A stretch of DNA of 6,202 nucleotides from Methanosarcinales archaeon (GTDB lineage Archaea > Halobacteriota > Methanosarcinia > Methanosarcinales > Methanogasteraceae): NCBI GenBank assembly GCA_030672605.1, contig DAOVGE010000060.1:1-6202 (forward strand). The letters run 5' to 3'. Of the stretch, positions 1-5,275 are shown one piece after another. The notes beneath the pieces are model-generated. The model was not told the DNA's origin. It did not search any database and saw only the letters and a list, made by a program, of their open reading frames with translations. Each line of letters opens with the position of its first letter. Position 1 is the stretch's first letter. The position numbers and the translations under genes were made by a program.

Positions 1-22
1 GCGCTCTACGTGCTCTCTGCGG
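1..22. repeat. probable edge of a dispersed CTCTGCG-type repeat
   Basis: The first 22 bases repeat a short unit imperfectly (ctctacg, then ctctgcg, separated by a few bases). Read on the other strand this is a cgcagag/cgtagag series. From memory, short spaced units of this kind occur as dispersed intergenic repeats in many archaeal and bacterial genomes. Only the edge is inside the window, so the full element and its symmetry cannot be seen. Confidence 0.25.
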
Positions 23-45
23 TTTTCCGAACACATTCCGGAAGA

Positions 46-68
46 TAATAAAAAGTCTCACAAAAAAA
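46..68 (-). terminator. T-rich transcription terminator of the pilin-like gene
   Basis: On the minus strand, a run of seven T (68-62) starts five bases after the TAA stop at 73-75, and a run of five T follows at 54-50. Archaeal RNA polymerase typically terminates at such oligo-U tracts without needing a hairpin. A weak 5-bp inverted repeat (ttccg 25-29, cggaa 39-43) lies further on but is not needed for the call. Confidence 0.45.
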
Positions 69-72
69 TCGG

Positions 73-1029
73 TTACCATATACACACCACCAGTTTCGCA
101 GACGGCATCGTGATATCCCCAACAGTGCAGCCCCAGTCCGACCGATTGACCCACATATATGATACGTTGCACCACGAGACGTTTACCGCGATCTCGTTGG
201 AATCACAGAGACCGTCGATTACGGTCTTGTTGAACGAATGCCAGCCCCCGACAAAGAGACCGGACTTGTTGATGACTGATGCGTTGTTATAATGCTGATT
301 CGTGTTGTTCAGGACCACCAACAATCCGGCATCCGCGGATCGGCTCTCGTTGGCAAAGTCCGCCCACTTGACCGTGAATGAATCCAGCCGCGGCAGGCTC
401 AGCATAGTCCCTGATGTGTTTGTGGTTGCAGTGGTATGCAGATATCCAACCCCGCAATCACCCTCGACAGCAACGAGGCGCTCCATCTTCTCAACTTCCG
501 TTGTCTCGGGAATCCGATTCCCGATGCAAAGAGCGGGATTCGTGTTGTTCGGAACATACATGGGCTCTGCGCTCGTGCCGTTGAGGTACTGCAGCGAGAT
601 GTTGTATGCGTATATTCTGATGATGTTTAAGCCGAGCCGGTCCCCGATCCAGTTGTGCATCGCGGAGTCATATATCGAATCCAGCCGTTTTATCTTTTTT
701 TCGCTCAAAACGCATACTTTTCCGCGATTCATCAGTTCCGAGAAGTTGTTTGGATTATGTTTGTTTGCAGCAAGCCCGATTCTGCAGATATCGTTCAGAG
801 ACGCGTGCTCCCAGTCAGGACCGCCGCCAGCTGCACCATCCCACCAGCCTGTGTCCTCTGCAAGGATCATGCCGGTCCGGTATGCAACCGGCTGGAGGTC
901 GGTACTCTGGGACTGAAACGGTGCGAAGATCGTTGGAACCTGGAGCAGGAGATACGCAAGCGTAAGCAGGAATATGGAGATTGCTGTCAGAAAATCTATG
1001 CTACTCTGTGCGCTTTCGTTCCTATGCAT
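73..1029 (-). CDS. pilin-like secreted/surface protein (resembles DUF7287 family)
   Basis: This 318-residue protein has a short polar N-terminus (MHRNESAQSSIDF) followed by one hydrophobic helix at about residues 13-31 and a long extracytoplasmic part. The pattern A-Q-S-S-x-D-F before the helix is that of archaeal class III (type IV pilin-like) signal peptides, although the usual basic residue just before the cleavage site is missing. From memory it resembles haloarchaeal and methanogen DUF7287-type pilin-like proteins, whose role is unknown. The exported part carries 13 N-x-S/T sequons and the protein has eight cysteines, which fits a glycosylated, possibly disulphide-bonded surface protein. 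I chose the ATG at 1029 over the one at 1056. The extra nine residues (MPGSRGSGV) are unlike a pilin leader, and both upstream TATA candidates fit a start at or after about 1057. It is probably transcribed separately from the operon upstream. Confidence 0.78.
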   Translation of the reverse strand: MHRNESAQSSIDFLTAISIFLLTLAYLLLQVPTIFAPFQSQSTDLQPVAYRTGMILAEDTGWWDGAAGGGPDWEHASLNDICRIGLAANKHNPNNFSELMNRGKVCVLSEKKIKRLDSIYDSAMHNWIGDRLGLNIIRIYAYNISLQYLNGTSAEPMYVPNNTNPALCIGNRIPETTEVEKMERLVAVEGDCGVGYLHTTATTNTSGTMLSLPRLDSFTVKWADFANESRSADAGLLVVLNNTNQHYNNASVINKSGLFVGGWHSFNKTVIDGLCDSNEIAVNVSWCNVSYMWVNRSDWGCTVGDITMPSAKLVVCIW

Positions 1030-1061
1030 AACCCCCGAGCCCCTACTTCCCGGCATTATGG

Positions 1062-1088
1062 AATATATATGGTCGGGAGATTATTAAA
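1062..1088 (-). promoter_or_regulatory. candidate TATA boxes for the pilin-like gene
   Basis: Two TATA-like elements read on the minus strand: TTTAATAA (1088-1081) and ATATATATT (1070-1062). At the usual spacing of about 25-27 bases they predict RNA starts near 1057 and 1039. The first would give a leader of about 28 bases to the ATG at 1029, or a leaderless start at the ATG at 1056. The second excludes 1056. No good Shine-Dalgarno is visible, only G-rich sequence before 1029. Confidence 0.45.
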
Positions 1089-1129
1089 GGTTGTGCAGGG
1101 GGCACCGGATGCGTTTCACGGTTCTTGCA

Positions 1130-2233
1130 TCACCACCGCACAACATCGATCAACCGCTCCCCGGCAATCTCGATTACCTGCTCCCTGATCGATTCGATCG
1201 ATTGTGCCGCTACATTCACGTAGTTCTCCCCGTCAAATATCAGCTCACGCACTATATTCCCAACAAGATCATCGTTTCCGGATTCGAGTTGTAGTACCGC
1301 GGATCCGGGAAGTATGCTTGCGTCAGAGAGTACATGATCACTGTCCATGTCGGTGATCCCGATTATGGGGATTCCGAGCCGGTAGAGGATGTCGCCGGCG
1401 ATTGCTGTTGTGTCATCCCCGACCGTTATTGCCAGATCGGCTCCCGCTGCAAGCTCGAATGCTGCTTCGGCGTTGTGATCGATGAGCACAACACGCATAC
1501 CCCCACTCTTCTCTTCGATGGCACCGATTCTTGGCGTATGCTGTGTCCTTCGGATCGAGCCGGTTCTGATTATCGCACCCTCGAGATCGATTCTCCCGAT
1601 CTTTTCGATCCCATGTTCCTTCATCCTCGCACCGGCGATCGCAACGATCCTGCCGCAATCAGCGATGATCTCAATATTCTCTGATGTCGCTGTTCCGACA
1701 ACAATCCCGCCGATTCGTATCGTCTCGCCCGGAAGAACATTGCTGATCCGCCTGCGCGTCAGCTCCGGGGTTGCCTGGGTTGTGTGAACCAGTCGGACAT
1801 CCTCTGGTCGCGGCGGCAGCCAGACAGGAAGACCGAGCAGATCCCCGATCGATTCTGCCCAGTATATGGCATCATTCCATGGTATTGCAACCCCGCCCTC
1901 CATTGGATCCTCGATCTGGACGATAGGGATCTCCTTTGCACGCGCGATTACGACCTTGCCAAATTCGATCCCGCTATCAAGGGACTTTCCGCGATTCAGC
2001 AGTATAACAACATCCGCCCACGAGAGGGAATCGATTGCCTCGCTCGGGCGTACATTTCTGCTGATATCGATTCGATCCTCGAGAAACGCATCGAGTACGG
2101 CGGCACGCCCCATCGTCCCGCCAAGAACCGCTGTCACCTCATAATGCTCAGAGAGCACATCTAATACGTGGTGTGCGCCGCCCGAGTCGATTATCTCGGG
2201 ACCGTGGATGACAATGCCGATATCTGGTTTCAT
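1130..2233 (-). CDS. DUF2117 family protein, conserved in methanogens, function unknown
   Basis: This 367-residue protein has no signal peptide or membrane segment, so it is probably cytoplasmic. I recognise it as DUF2117 (COG4022), known mainly from methanogenic and related Euryarchaeota. Visible conserved blocks are an N-terminal IGIVIHGPEIIDSGGA (5-20), GGTMGRAAVLDA (38-49), NRGKSLDSG (80-88), IEDPMEGG with IPWN (107-120), and a C-terminal IDHNAEAAFELAAGADLAIT (251-270) followed by VGDDTTAIAGDIL and GIPIIGITDMDSD (287-299). Alternating beta strands and Gly/Asp-rich turns suggest a Rossmann-like fold, but no catalytic motif can be named. The start overlaps the stop of the DUF2098 gene in an ATGA, so translation is probably coupled. 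It is the last gene of the four-gene operon and appears full length. Confidence 0.93.
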   Translation of the reverse strand: MKPDIGIVIHGPEIIDSGGAHHVLDVLSEHYEVTAVLGGTMGRAAVLDAFLEDRIDISRNVRPSEAIDSLSWADVVILLNRGKSLDSGIEFGKVVIARAKEIPIVQIEDPMEGGVAIPWNDAIYWAESIGDLLGLPVWLPPRPEDVRLVHTTQATPELTRRRISNVLPGETIRIGGIVVGTATSENIEIIADCGRIVAIAGARMKEHGIEKIGRIDLEGAIIRTGSIRRTQHTPRIGAIEEKSGGMRVVLIDHNAEAAFELAAGADLAITVGDDTTAIAGDILYRLGIPIIGITDMDSDHVLSDASILPGSAVLQLESGNDDLVGNIVRELIFDGENYVNVAAQSIESIREQVIEIAGERLIDVVRW

Positions 2234-2535
2234 CCGCCGGTTTCGCAGAGTTCTACTTCAAGTATCTGCTGAGCGCGGCTGATACTGTCCATTTTGCGCT
2301 CTTCTACTTTCTTTAGCTCTTCAAGGGTCAGTTCTTTGTCCCATTCTGTCACTTCGAACTCCTCTCCAAGAACCTCAAGTTCCGCTGTATCGTACCAGAG
2401 ACCGGTACCATCGACGCGTGCCCATAGTTCGTGGTCACGATTCATGACCCTCTTCACCTTGCCGATCGAGCCGGTGCCGGTGTACCGAACCGTGTCGCCG
2501 ACCGCAACAGCAACATTTCCGTTATCTTTGTCCAT
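2230..2535 (-). CDS. DUF2098 family small protein (SH3-like), function unknown
   Basis: This 101-residue protein matches DUF2098 (COG4014), a small family known from methanogens. The core at residues 9-57 is a small beta barrel: VAVGDTVRYTGTGSIGKV, then ELWARVDGTGLWYDTAELEVL. It looks like a KOW/SH3-like domain, which in other proteins binds RNA or protein partners; no partner can be inferred here. Residues 69-96 form a charged helix (LEELKKVEERKMDSISRAQQ) likely used for contacts. The gene begins 14 bases after the stop of the 157-aa gene and its stop overlaps the DUF2117 start (ATGA at 2233-2230). No strong Shine-Dalgarno is seen, only GTGAT very close to the ATG, so it may depend on reinitiation from upstream. 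Confidence 0.88.
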   Translation of the reverse strand: MDKDNGNVAVAVGDTVRYTGTGSIGKVKRVMNRDHELWARVDGTGLWYDTAELEVLGEEFEVTEWDKELTLEELKKVEERKMDSISRAQQILEVELCETGG

Positions 2536-2549
2536 ACGATCACTAACAC

Positions 2550-3023
2550 TTACATATTTGATATCCGTATATCAATCTTACTGAGATCGATATTTTGCAG
2601 TTGCACACCGCCAGAAACCCCTGCGATCTGCATGCCGTCGAATTCGCTGCCTCCGCATAGCACGTCCTGCTCCGGATGCGTTCCCGGTGTGATTTCGCAA
2701 CTGATTGTGGTCTTCTCACCGGCAGAGACAACGATTTGCAGTCTGCCGGATGCCGGGTGGTCCTTCGGGAGAACGATCAGGGGGGAGCGAATCTCTCGCA
2801 CAAGATACAGCATGCACCTGATCCCCTCAATCATCCGCGCGTCCGTGTCAAACCCGGACGCAACGAAGAGATCGTCCTCTTCTGTGAACAACGCGATCTC
2901 ACAATCATCGGTCTCGATGAACCACTGATCGGCACCCGCTTTCACGATACCGATTACGCCACCTCTGCCGCAGAGGTACAGAATCTCATCGAAACCGAGC
3001 TCAATTGTCTCACAATCGATCAT
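2550..3023 (-). CDS. conserved-looking hypothetical protein, 157 aa, unrecognised
   Basis: I do not recognise the family. The start is the ATG at 3023, which overlaps the stop of the zinc-ribbon gene in an ATGA. The reading frame stays open upstream to 3110, but that extension lies wholly inside the zinc-ribbon gene and is a shadow. The protein is acidic and soluble, with predominantly beta-type sequence. It begins MIDCETIELGFDEIL and continues with a Gly-rich turn LCGRGGVIGIV (17-27). A possible amphipathic helix follows around MIEGIRCMLYLVREI (64-78), and the C-terminal half is strand-rich (LQIVVSAGEKTTISCEI, 95-111). Five cysteines are scattered and do not form a CxxC pair. Its place between a zinc ribbon and DUF2098/DUF2117 suggests a shared role, but the sequence shows no chemistry. 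Confidence 0.85.
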   Translation of the reverse strand: MIDCETIELGFDEILYLCGRGGVIGIVKAGADQWFIETDDCEIALFTEEDDLFVASGFDTDARMIEGIRCMLYLVREIRSPLIVLPKDHPASGRLQIVVSAGEKTTISCEITPGTHPEQDVLCGGSEFDGMQIAGVSGGVQLQNIDLSKIDIRISNM

Positions 3024-3172
3024 TTGATCTTCTTGACATTGCCTGATTTGCATGTCGGACACTTGACTCTCCGTCCGAGCCCTTTGAACTTGTTGTTGCA
3101 ATCCATGCATTCGTACTCGCTCGGAGTGAGCGAAGCCACATCGACACTGGTAACATCACCAACGCTACACAT
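3020..3172 (-). CDS. small zinc-ribbon protein, 50 aa
   Basis: Translation from the ATG at 3172 gives a 50-residue protein ending at a TGA at 3022-3020. Two CxxC knuckles, YECMDC (Cys22, Cys25) and KCPTC (Cys41, Cys44), are separated by 15 residues containing FKGLGRR. The spacing and the tail SGNVKKIK are typical of rubredoxin-like or ribosomal-type zinc ribbons that bind one Zn(II). Such ribbons usually mediate contacts with protein or nucleic acid; the target is unknown. An extra Cys2 lies outside the ribbon. The start is well supported: AGGAGG lies 10 bases upstream and a TATA box stands at the expected distance before that. It is the first gene of the operon and overlaps the next by ATGA. 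It is easily missed because of its length. Confidence 0.87.
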   Translation of the reverse strand: MCSVGDVTSVDVASLTPSEYECMDCNNKFKGLGRRVKCPTCKSGNVKKIK

Positions 3173-3182
3173 ATTAAATCAT

Positions 3183-3188
3183 CCTCCT
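3183..3188 (-). promoter_or_regulatory. strong Shine-Dalgarno (AGGAGG) for the zinc-ribbon gene
   Basis: The minus strand reads AGGAGG, a 10-base spacer, then the ATG at 3172. It is the only strong ribosome binding site in the operon, and it fixes the start of the 50-aa gene. The downstream genes have weak or no sites and overlap or nearly abut, which fits coupled translation. Confidence 0.75.
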
Positions 3189-3220
3189 TTCGGTTTATGT
3201 ATCACTAACGTGTCCGGAAT

Positions 3221-3228
3221 TATTTATA
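3221..3228 (-). promoter_or_regulatory. TATA box of the four-gene operon
   Basis: The minus strand reads TATAAATA (within ACTATAAATAATT), a near-ideal archaeal TATA box. Initiation about 25 bases downstream would fall near 3196-3202, leaving a leader of roughly 25-30 bases that contains the AGGAGG site. No other TATA of this quality lies before genes 2-4, so the four genes probably form one transcript. Confidence 0.68.
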
Positions 3229-3412
3229 GTTATTGTACCGTATCAGCTTATCCTACTTCGGATTTACGAGGTCTCTGGTATCTCGCGTGAAAGTATTCAA
3301 ACGACCAATTATATCAGTTAGTTACCCAACTCACCCCACTCTGGTTTCGAGGTGTTTTCCAGGAATTTGGTCTGTTTCTGTCAATTTTTATGCCTTCGGC
3401 GATGCTATCGCA

Positions 3413-3497
3413 ATCACGAATTTCACGAATGTGCGAATGACACGAATTTATTTTGGCTTAGCATTCGTGAAATTCGTTCAAACGTGTCATTCGTGAT
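3413..3497. repeat. cluster of inverted ATTCGTG/CACGAAT repeats
   Basis: Three exact inverted pairs are present. A 16-mer acgaatttcacgaatg (3416-3431) is matched by its reverse complement at 3462-3477. An 11-mer cgaatgacacg (3434-3444) is matched at 3483-3493. The outermost atcacgaat (3413-3421) is matched by attcgtgat (3489-3497). All derive from a 7-base unit CACGAAT used in both orientations. The 16-mer and 11-mer pairs interleave (A-B-A'-B'), whereas the outer 9-mer would close one nested hairpin, so more than one fold is possible. The unit resembles short palindromic intergenic repeats that I recall from other microbial genomes. A structural or mobile (MITE/REP-like) origin is inference. 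Confidence 0.88.
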
Positions 3498-3592
3498 CTC
3501 TAAGCACTTAAGATCACGCAAGCACAATTCATCTACGAGACGCTTGCACTCGCGAATTGCCAAAGAGCCGATTCACGAGCGTTGGAGCAGCG

Positions 3593-3601
3593 TTATATTT
3601 T
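3593..3601 (+). promoter_or_regulatory. candidate TATA box for trpS
   Basis: TTATATTTT lies about 95 bases before the trpS ATG. It would put the RNA start near 3620-3626 and give a leader of about 70 bases. No clear BRE is seen upstream, and no good Shine-Dalgarno precedes the ATG at 3693. The last bases contain a small direct repeat, aggcatca at 3673-3680 and 3683-3690. The assignment is tentative. Confidence 0.4.
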
Positions 3602-3692
3602 CCAAACCGATCCGAAGTATTACGGTAAACTATTTGTTTGAAAGCCCCTCATTAAGCTATCAGGTAAAGTTAAGGCATCAGTAGGCATCAAC

Positions 3693-5081
3693 ATGGCAAC
3701 ACAGATCGATCCGTGGACATCCGCCGGAATTGAAGACTATTCCAAGCTGTTTGAGGAGTTTGGGATACAAGCATTCGAAGATCTACTCCCGTACACCCCA
3801 GACCCTTGTCCGTACATGCGAAGGAGAATCATCTTCGGGCACAGGGGTTACGAGCCCGTGCTGGACGCAATCGTCAACAAGAAGCCGTTTTCGGTGATGA
3901 GCGGGTTCATGCCGTCAGGCAAGATCCATCTCGGAAACAAGATGGTTATGGAGGAGATTATCTGGCATCAGCGCATGGGCGGCGACGCGTTCGTCGGAAT
4001 CGCCGATATGGAGGCGCATTCGGTCCGCGGGACGTCGTGGCAGGACTGCCACCGGGTTGGTATCGACGAGTATCTTCTCAGTCTGATCGCACTCGGGTTT
4101 GAGCCGGACGGACACATCTACTTCCAGTCGGAGTGCTCTCCTGTGCGCGATCTAGCGTTTGAGCTGGGTATGAAGACGAACATCTCCGAACTGAGCGCAA
4201 TCTACGGGTTCAGCGGGGAGACCAGTATCGCACACCTACAGAGCGCGCTTGTGCAGAGCGCTGACATCCTTCAGCCGCAGATTGCGGAGTACCACGGTCC
4301 AAAGCCAGTCGTAATCCCGGTCGGCGCAGATCAGGACCCGCACATCCGCCTCGTGCGCGGGCTTGCGAGCAAGATGCGGATGTTTAGGTGCGAGGTCAGG
4401 ACGAGTACGAGTACGGAGCAGCGCTTGAGCACGCACATGACCGACGATACGCACACCTCCCATTACGAGGTCTACGAGCACACAGGACAATACATCAGCG
4501 TACGCGGCAAATCAGCGCCACCCGCGGCACTCTCTGCGATAGCCGCAACCATCGCCGGCATGGGCTATGATGCGAAGCAGTACGAGGAGCATGTCGATGT
4601 TGCGGCTGATGCAAACGTATTTGATGCGATCGAGTCAATTGTGCGCACAATCGAGATCGAATTCGGAGGCTACGGGTTTGTGCCGCCGGCAGCAACTTAC
4701 CACCGGTTCATGAGCGGGATTACCGGCGGAAAGATGTCAAGCAGCGTTCCTGACAGCATCATCGCGCTGACCGAAAAACCGGAGGAGGCTTCCGCCAAGG
4801 TGAAGAGGGCGAAGACCGGCGGCAGGATGACGCTTAAGGAGCAGAAGAAGCTCGGCGGCGATCCGGATCAATGTTCGGTCTATGAACTGCTCCTGTTTCA
4901 CCTGATACCTGATGACGAGGAGGTTGCGGAGATCTACAACGAGTGCAGGAACGGGGCTCTAGTATGCGGGGCATGCAAGGCTCATGCCGCAGTGCTGATG
5001 GCTGATTTTCTGCGTGAGCATCAGGAGTTGCGAGAGATTGCAAGGGATCGGCTGGATGAGTACGGGCTCGCCGGCAAATGA
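3693..5081 (+). CDS. trpS: tryptophanyl-tRNA synthetase (archaeal type)
   Basis: This 462-residue class I aminoacyl-tRNA synthetase (EC 6.1.1.2) activates tryptophan with ATP and charges tRNA-Trp in the cytoplasm. The HIGH-type ATP motif is PSGKIHLGN (74-82) and the KMSKS-type loop is GGKMSSS (345-351). VGADQDPHIRL (210-220) and PPAATYHRFMSGITGGKMSS (331-350) are typical of archaeal and eukaryotic TrpRS and argue against TyrRS. A C-terminal CGACKA block (425-430) is also usual in this family. The protein looks intact. It is longer than compact archaeal TrpRS because about 95 residues (about 232-328) separate RMF from YGFVPP; I recall similar extensions in haloarchaeal-type enzymes. It is monocistronic on the plus strand, divergent from the operon, with a long leader and no obvious Shine-Dalgarno. 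There is no leader peptide or T-box. Confidence 0.97.
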   Translation: MATQIDPWTSAGIEDYSKLFEEFGIQAFEDLLPYTPDPCPYMRRRIIFGHRGYEPVLDAIVNKKPFSVMSGFMPSGKIHLGNKMVMEEIIWHQRMGGDAFVGIADMEAHSVRGTSWQDCHRVGIDEYLLSLIALGFEPDGHIYFQSECSPVRDLAFELGMKTNISELSAIYGFSGETSIAHLQSALVQSADILQPQIAEYHGPKPVVIPVGADQDPHIRLVRGLASKMRMFRCEVRTSTSTEQRLSTHMTDDTHTSHYEVYEHTGQYISVRGKSAPPAALSAIAATIAGMGYDAKQYEEHVDVAADANVFDAIESIVRTIEIEFGGYGFVPPAATYHRFMSGITGGKMSSSVPDSIIALTEKPEEASAKVKRAKTGGRMTLKEQKKLGGDPDQCSVYELLLFHLIPDDEEVAEIYNECRNGALVCGACKAHAAVLMADFLREHQELREIARDRLDEYGLAGK

Positions 5082-5110
5082 CCCAATGGAGTTTGCCGGT
5101 TCTGACGGAT

Positions 5111-5164
5111 GAGACTTGGTACGAAAAAGTCTCAAAAACAGTGGCATCTGCCGCCAATGCCACT
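5111..5164 (+). terminator. two tandem hairpins downstream of trpS
   Basis: Starting 29 bases after the trpS stop there is a 6-bp stem (gagact 5111-5116, agtctc 5128-5133; 11-base loop). Six bases later comes a perfect 8-bp stem (agtggcat 5140-5147, atgccact 5157-5164; 9-base loop). Neither is followed directly by a T tract. The nearest T-rich stretch is about 5215-5224. They may stabilise the 3' end of the trpS message or aid termination, or belong to insertion-element debris next door. Confidence 0.4.
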
Positions 5165-5275
5165 ACCTTAAGAAAATAATCCAAATAGAATCAATAAAGT
5201 ATATGTACTTGACATCTTATTTTGTTAGCATAAAGTTCCGTAAATTATTACGAATCCACAAACGAGGTGTCAACA
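5165..5275. other. AT-rich spacer before the IS4 remnant
   Basis: This short AT-rich stretch contains a small palindrome (aagta 5197-5201, tactt 5206-5210) and the T-rich tract 5215-5224, which could end trpS transcription. The left end of the insertion element should lie here, but its terminal inverted repeat cannot be identified because the right end is outside the window. Confidence 0.35.

Larger units (their letters stand above)
3229..3692. other. gene-free divergent intergenic region
   Basis: About 460 bases between the operon promoter and trpS hold no convincing gene. Open frames here lack start signals and recognisable protein character. The region is more AT-rich than the genes around it. 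Its centre is the inverted ATTCGTG repeat cluster at 3413-3497, preceded by a 5-bp hairpin (gcgat 3399-3403, atcgc 3407-3411). Looser copies of the motif occur at about 3571-3580 (attcacgagc). Part nearest trpS holds a weak TATA candidate. I see nothing recognisable in 3250-3395. Confidence 0.6.

Noticed and set aside
50..60. 11-mer aaaaagtctca shared with 5124-5134 as a transposon end
   Set aside because: A low-complexity match in two AT-rich spots, in different contexts relative to genes, with no flanking similarity.
302..1188. Plus-strand open frames opposite the pilin-like gene
   Set aside because: Shadow frames antisense to a gene with clear leader, sequons and membrane helix.
1187..1204. 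gatcgattcgatcgatt palindromic run as a regulatory site
   Set aside because: It lies inside the DUF2117 gene and is explained by Ile-Asp-Ser codons; similar GATC/CGAT runs recur throughout that gene.
2550..3110. 186-aa version of the unknown protein starting at 3110
   Set aside because: The extra 29 residues lie wholly inside the zinc-ribbon gene in another frame; the ATG at 3023 with ATGA overlap is the natural start.
3413..3497. CRISPR array
   Set aside because: Units are short, inverted as well as direct, and lack regular unique spacers of 30-40 bases.
3233..3684. Open frames in the divergent region upstream of trpS
   Set aside because: They run through the inverted repeat cluster, have no ribosome binding site and show no recognisable protein features.
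5209..5240. TTGACA at 5209-5214 as a bacterial -35 promoter for the transposase
   Set aside because: No -10 hexamer at 16-18 bases spacing, and the host appears archaeal.
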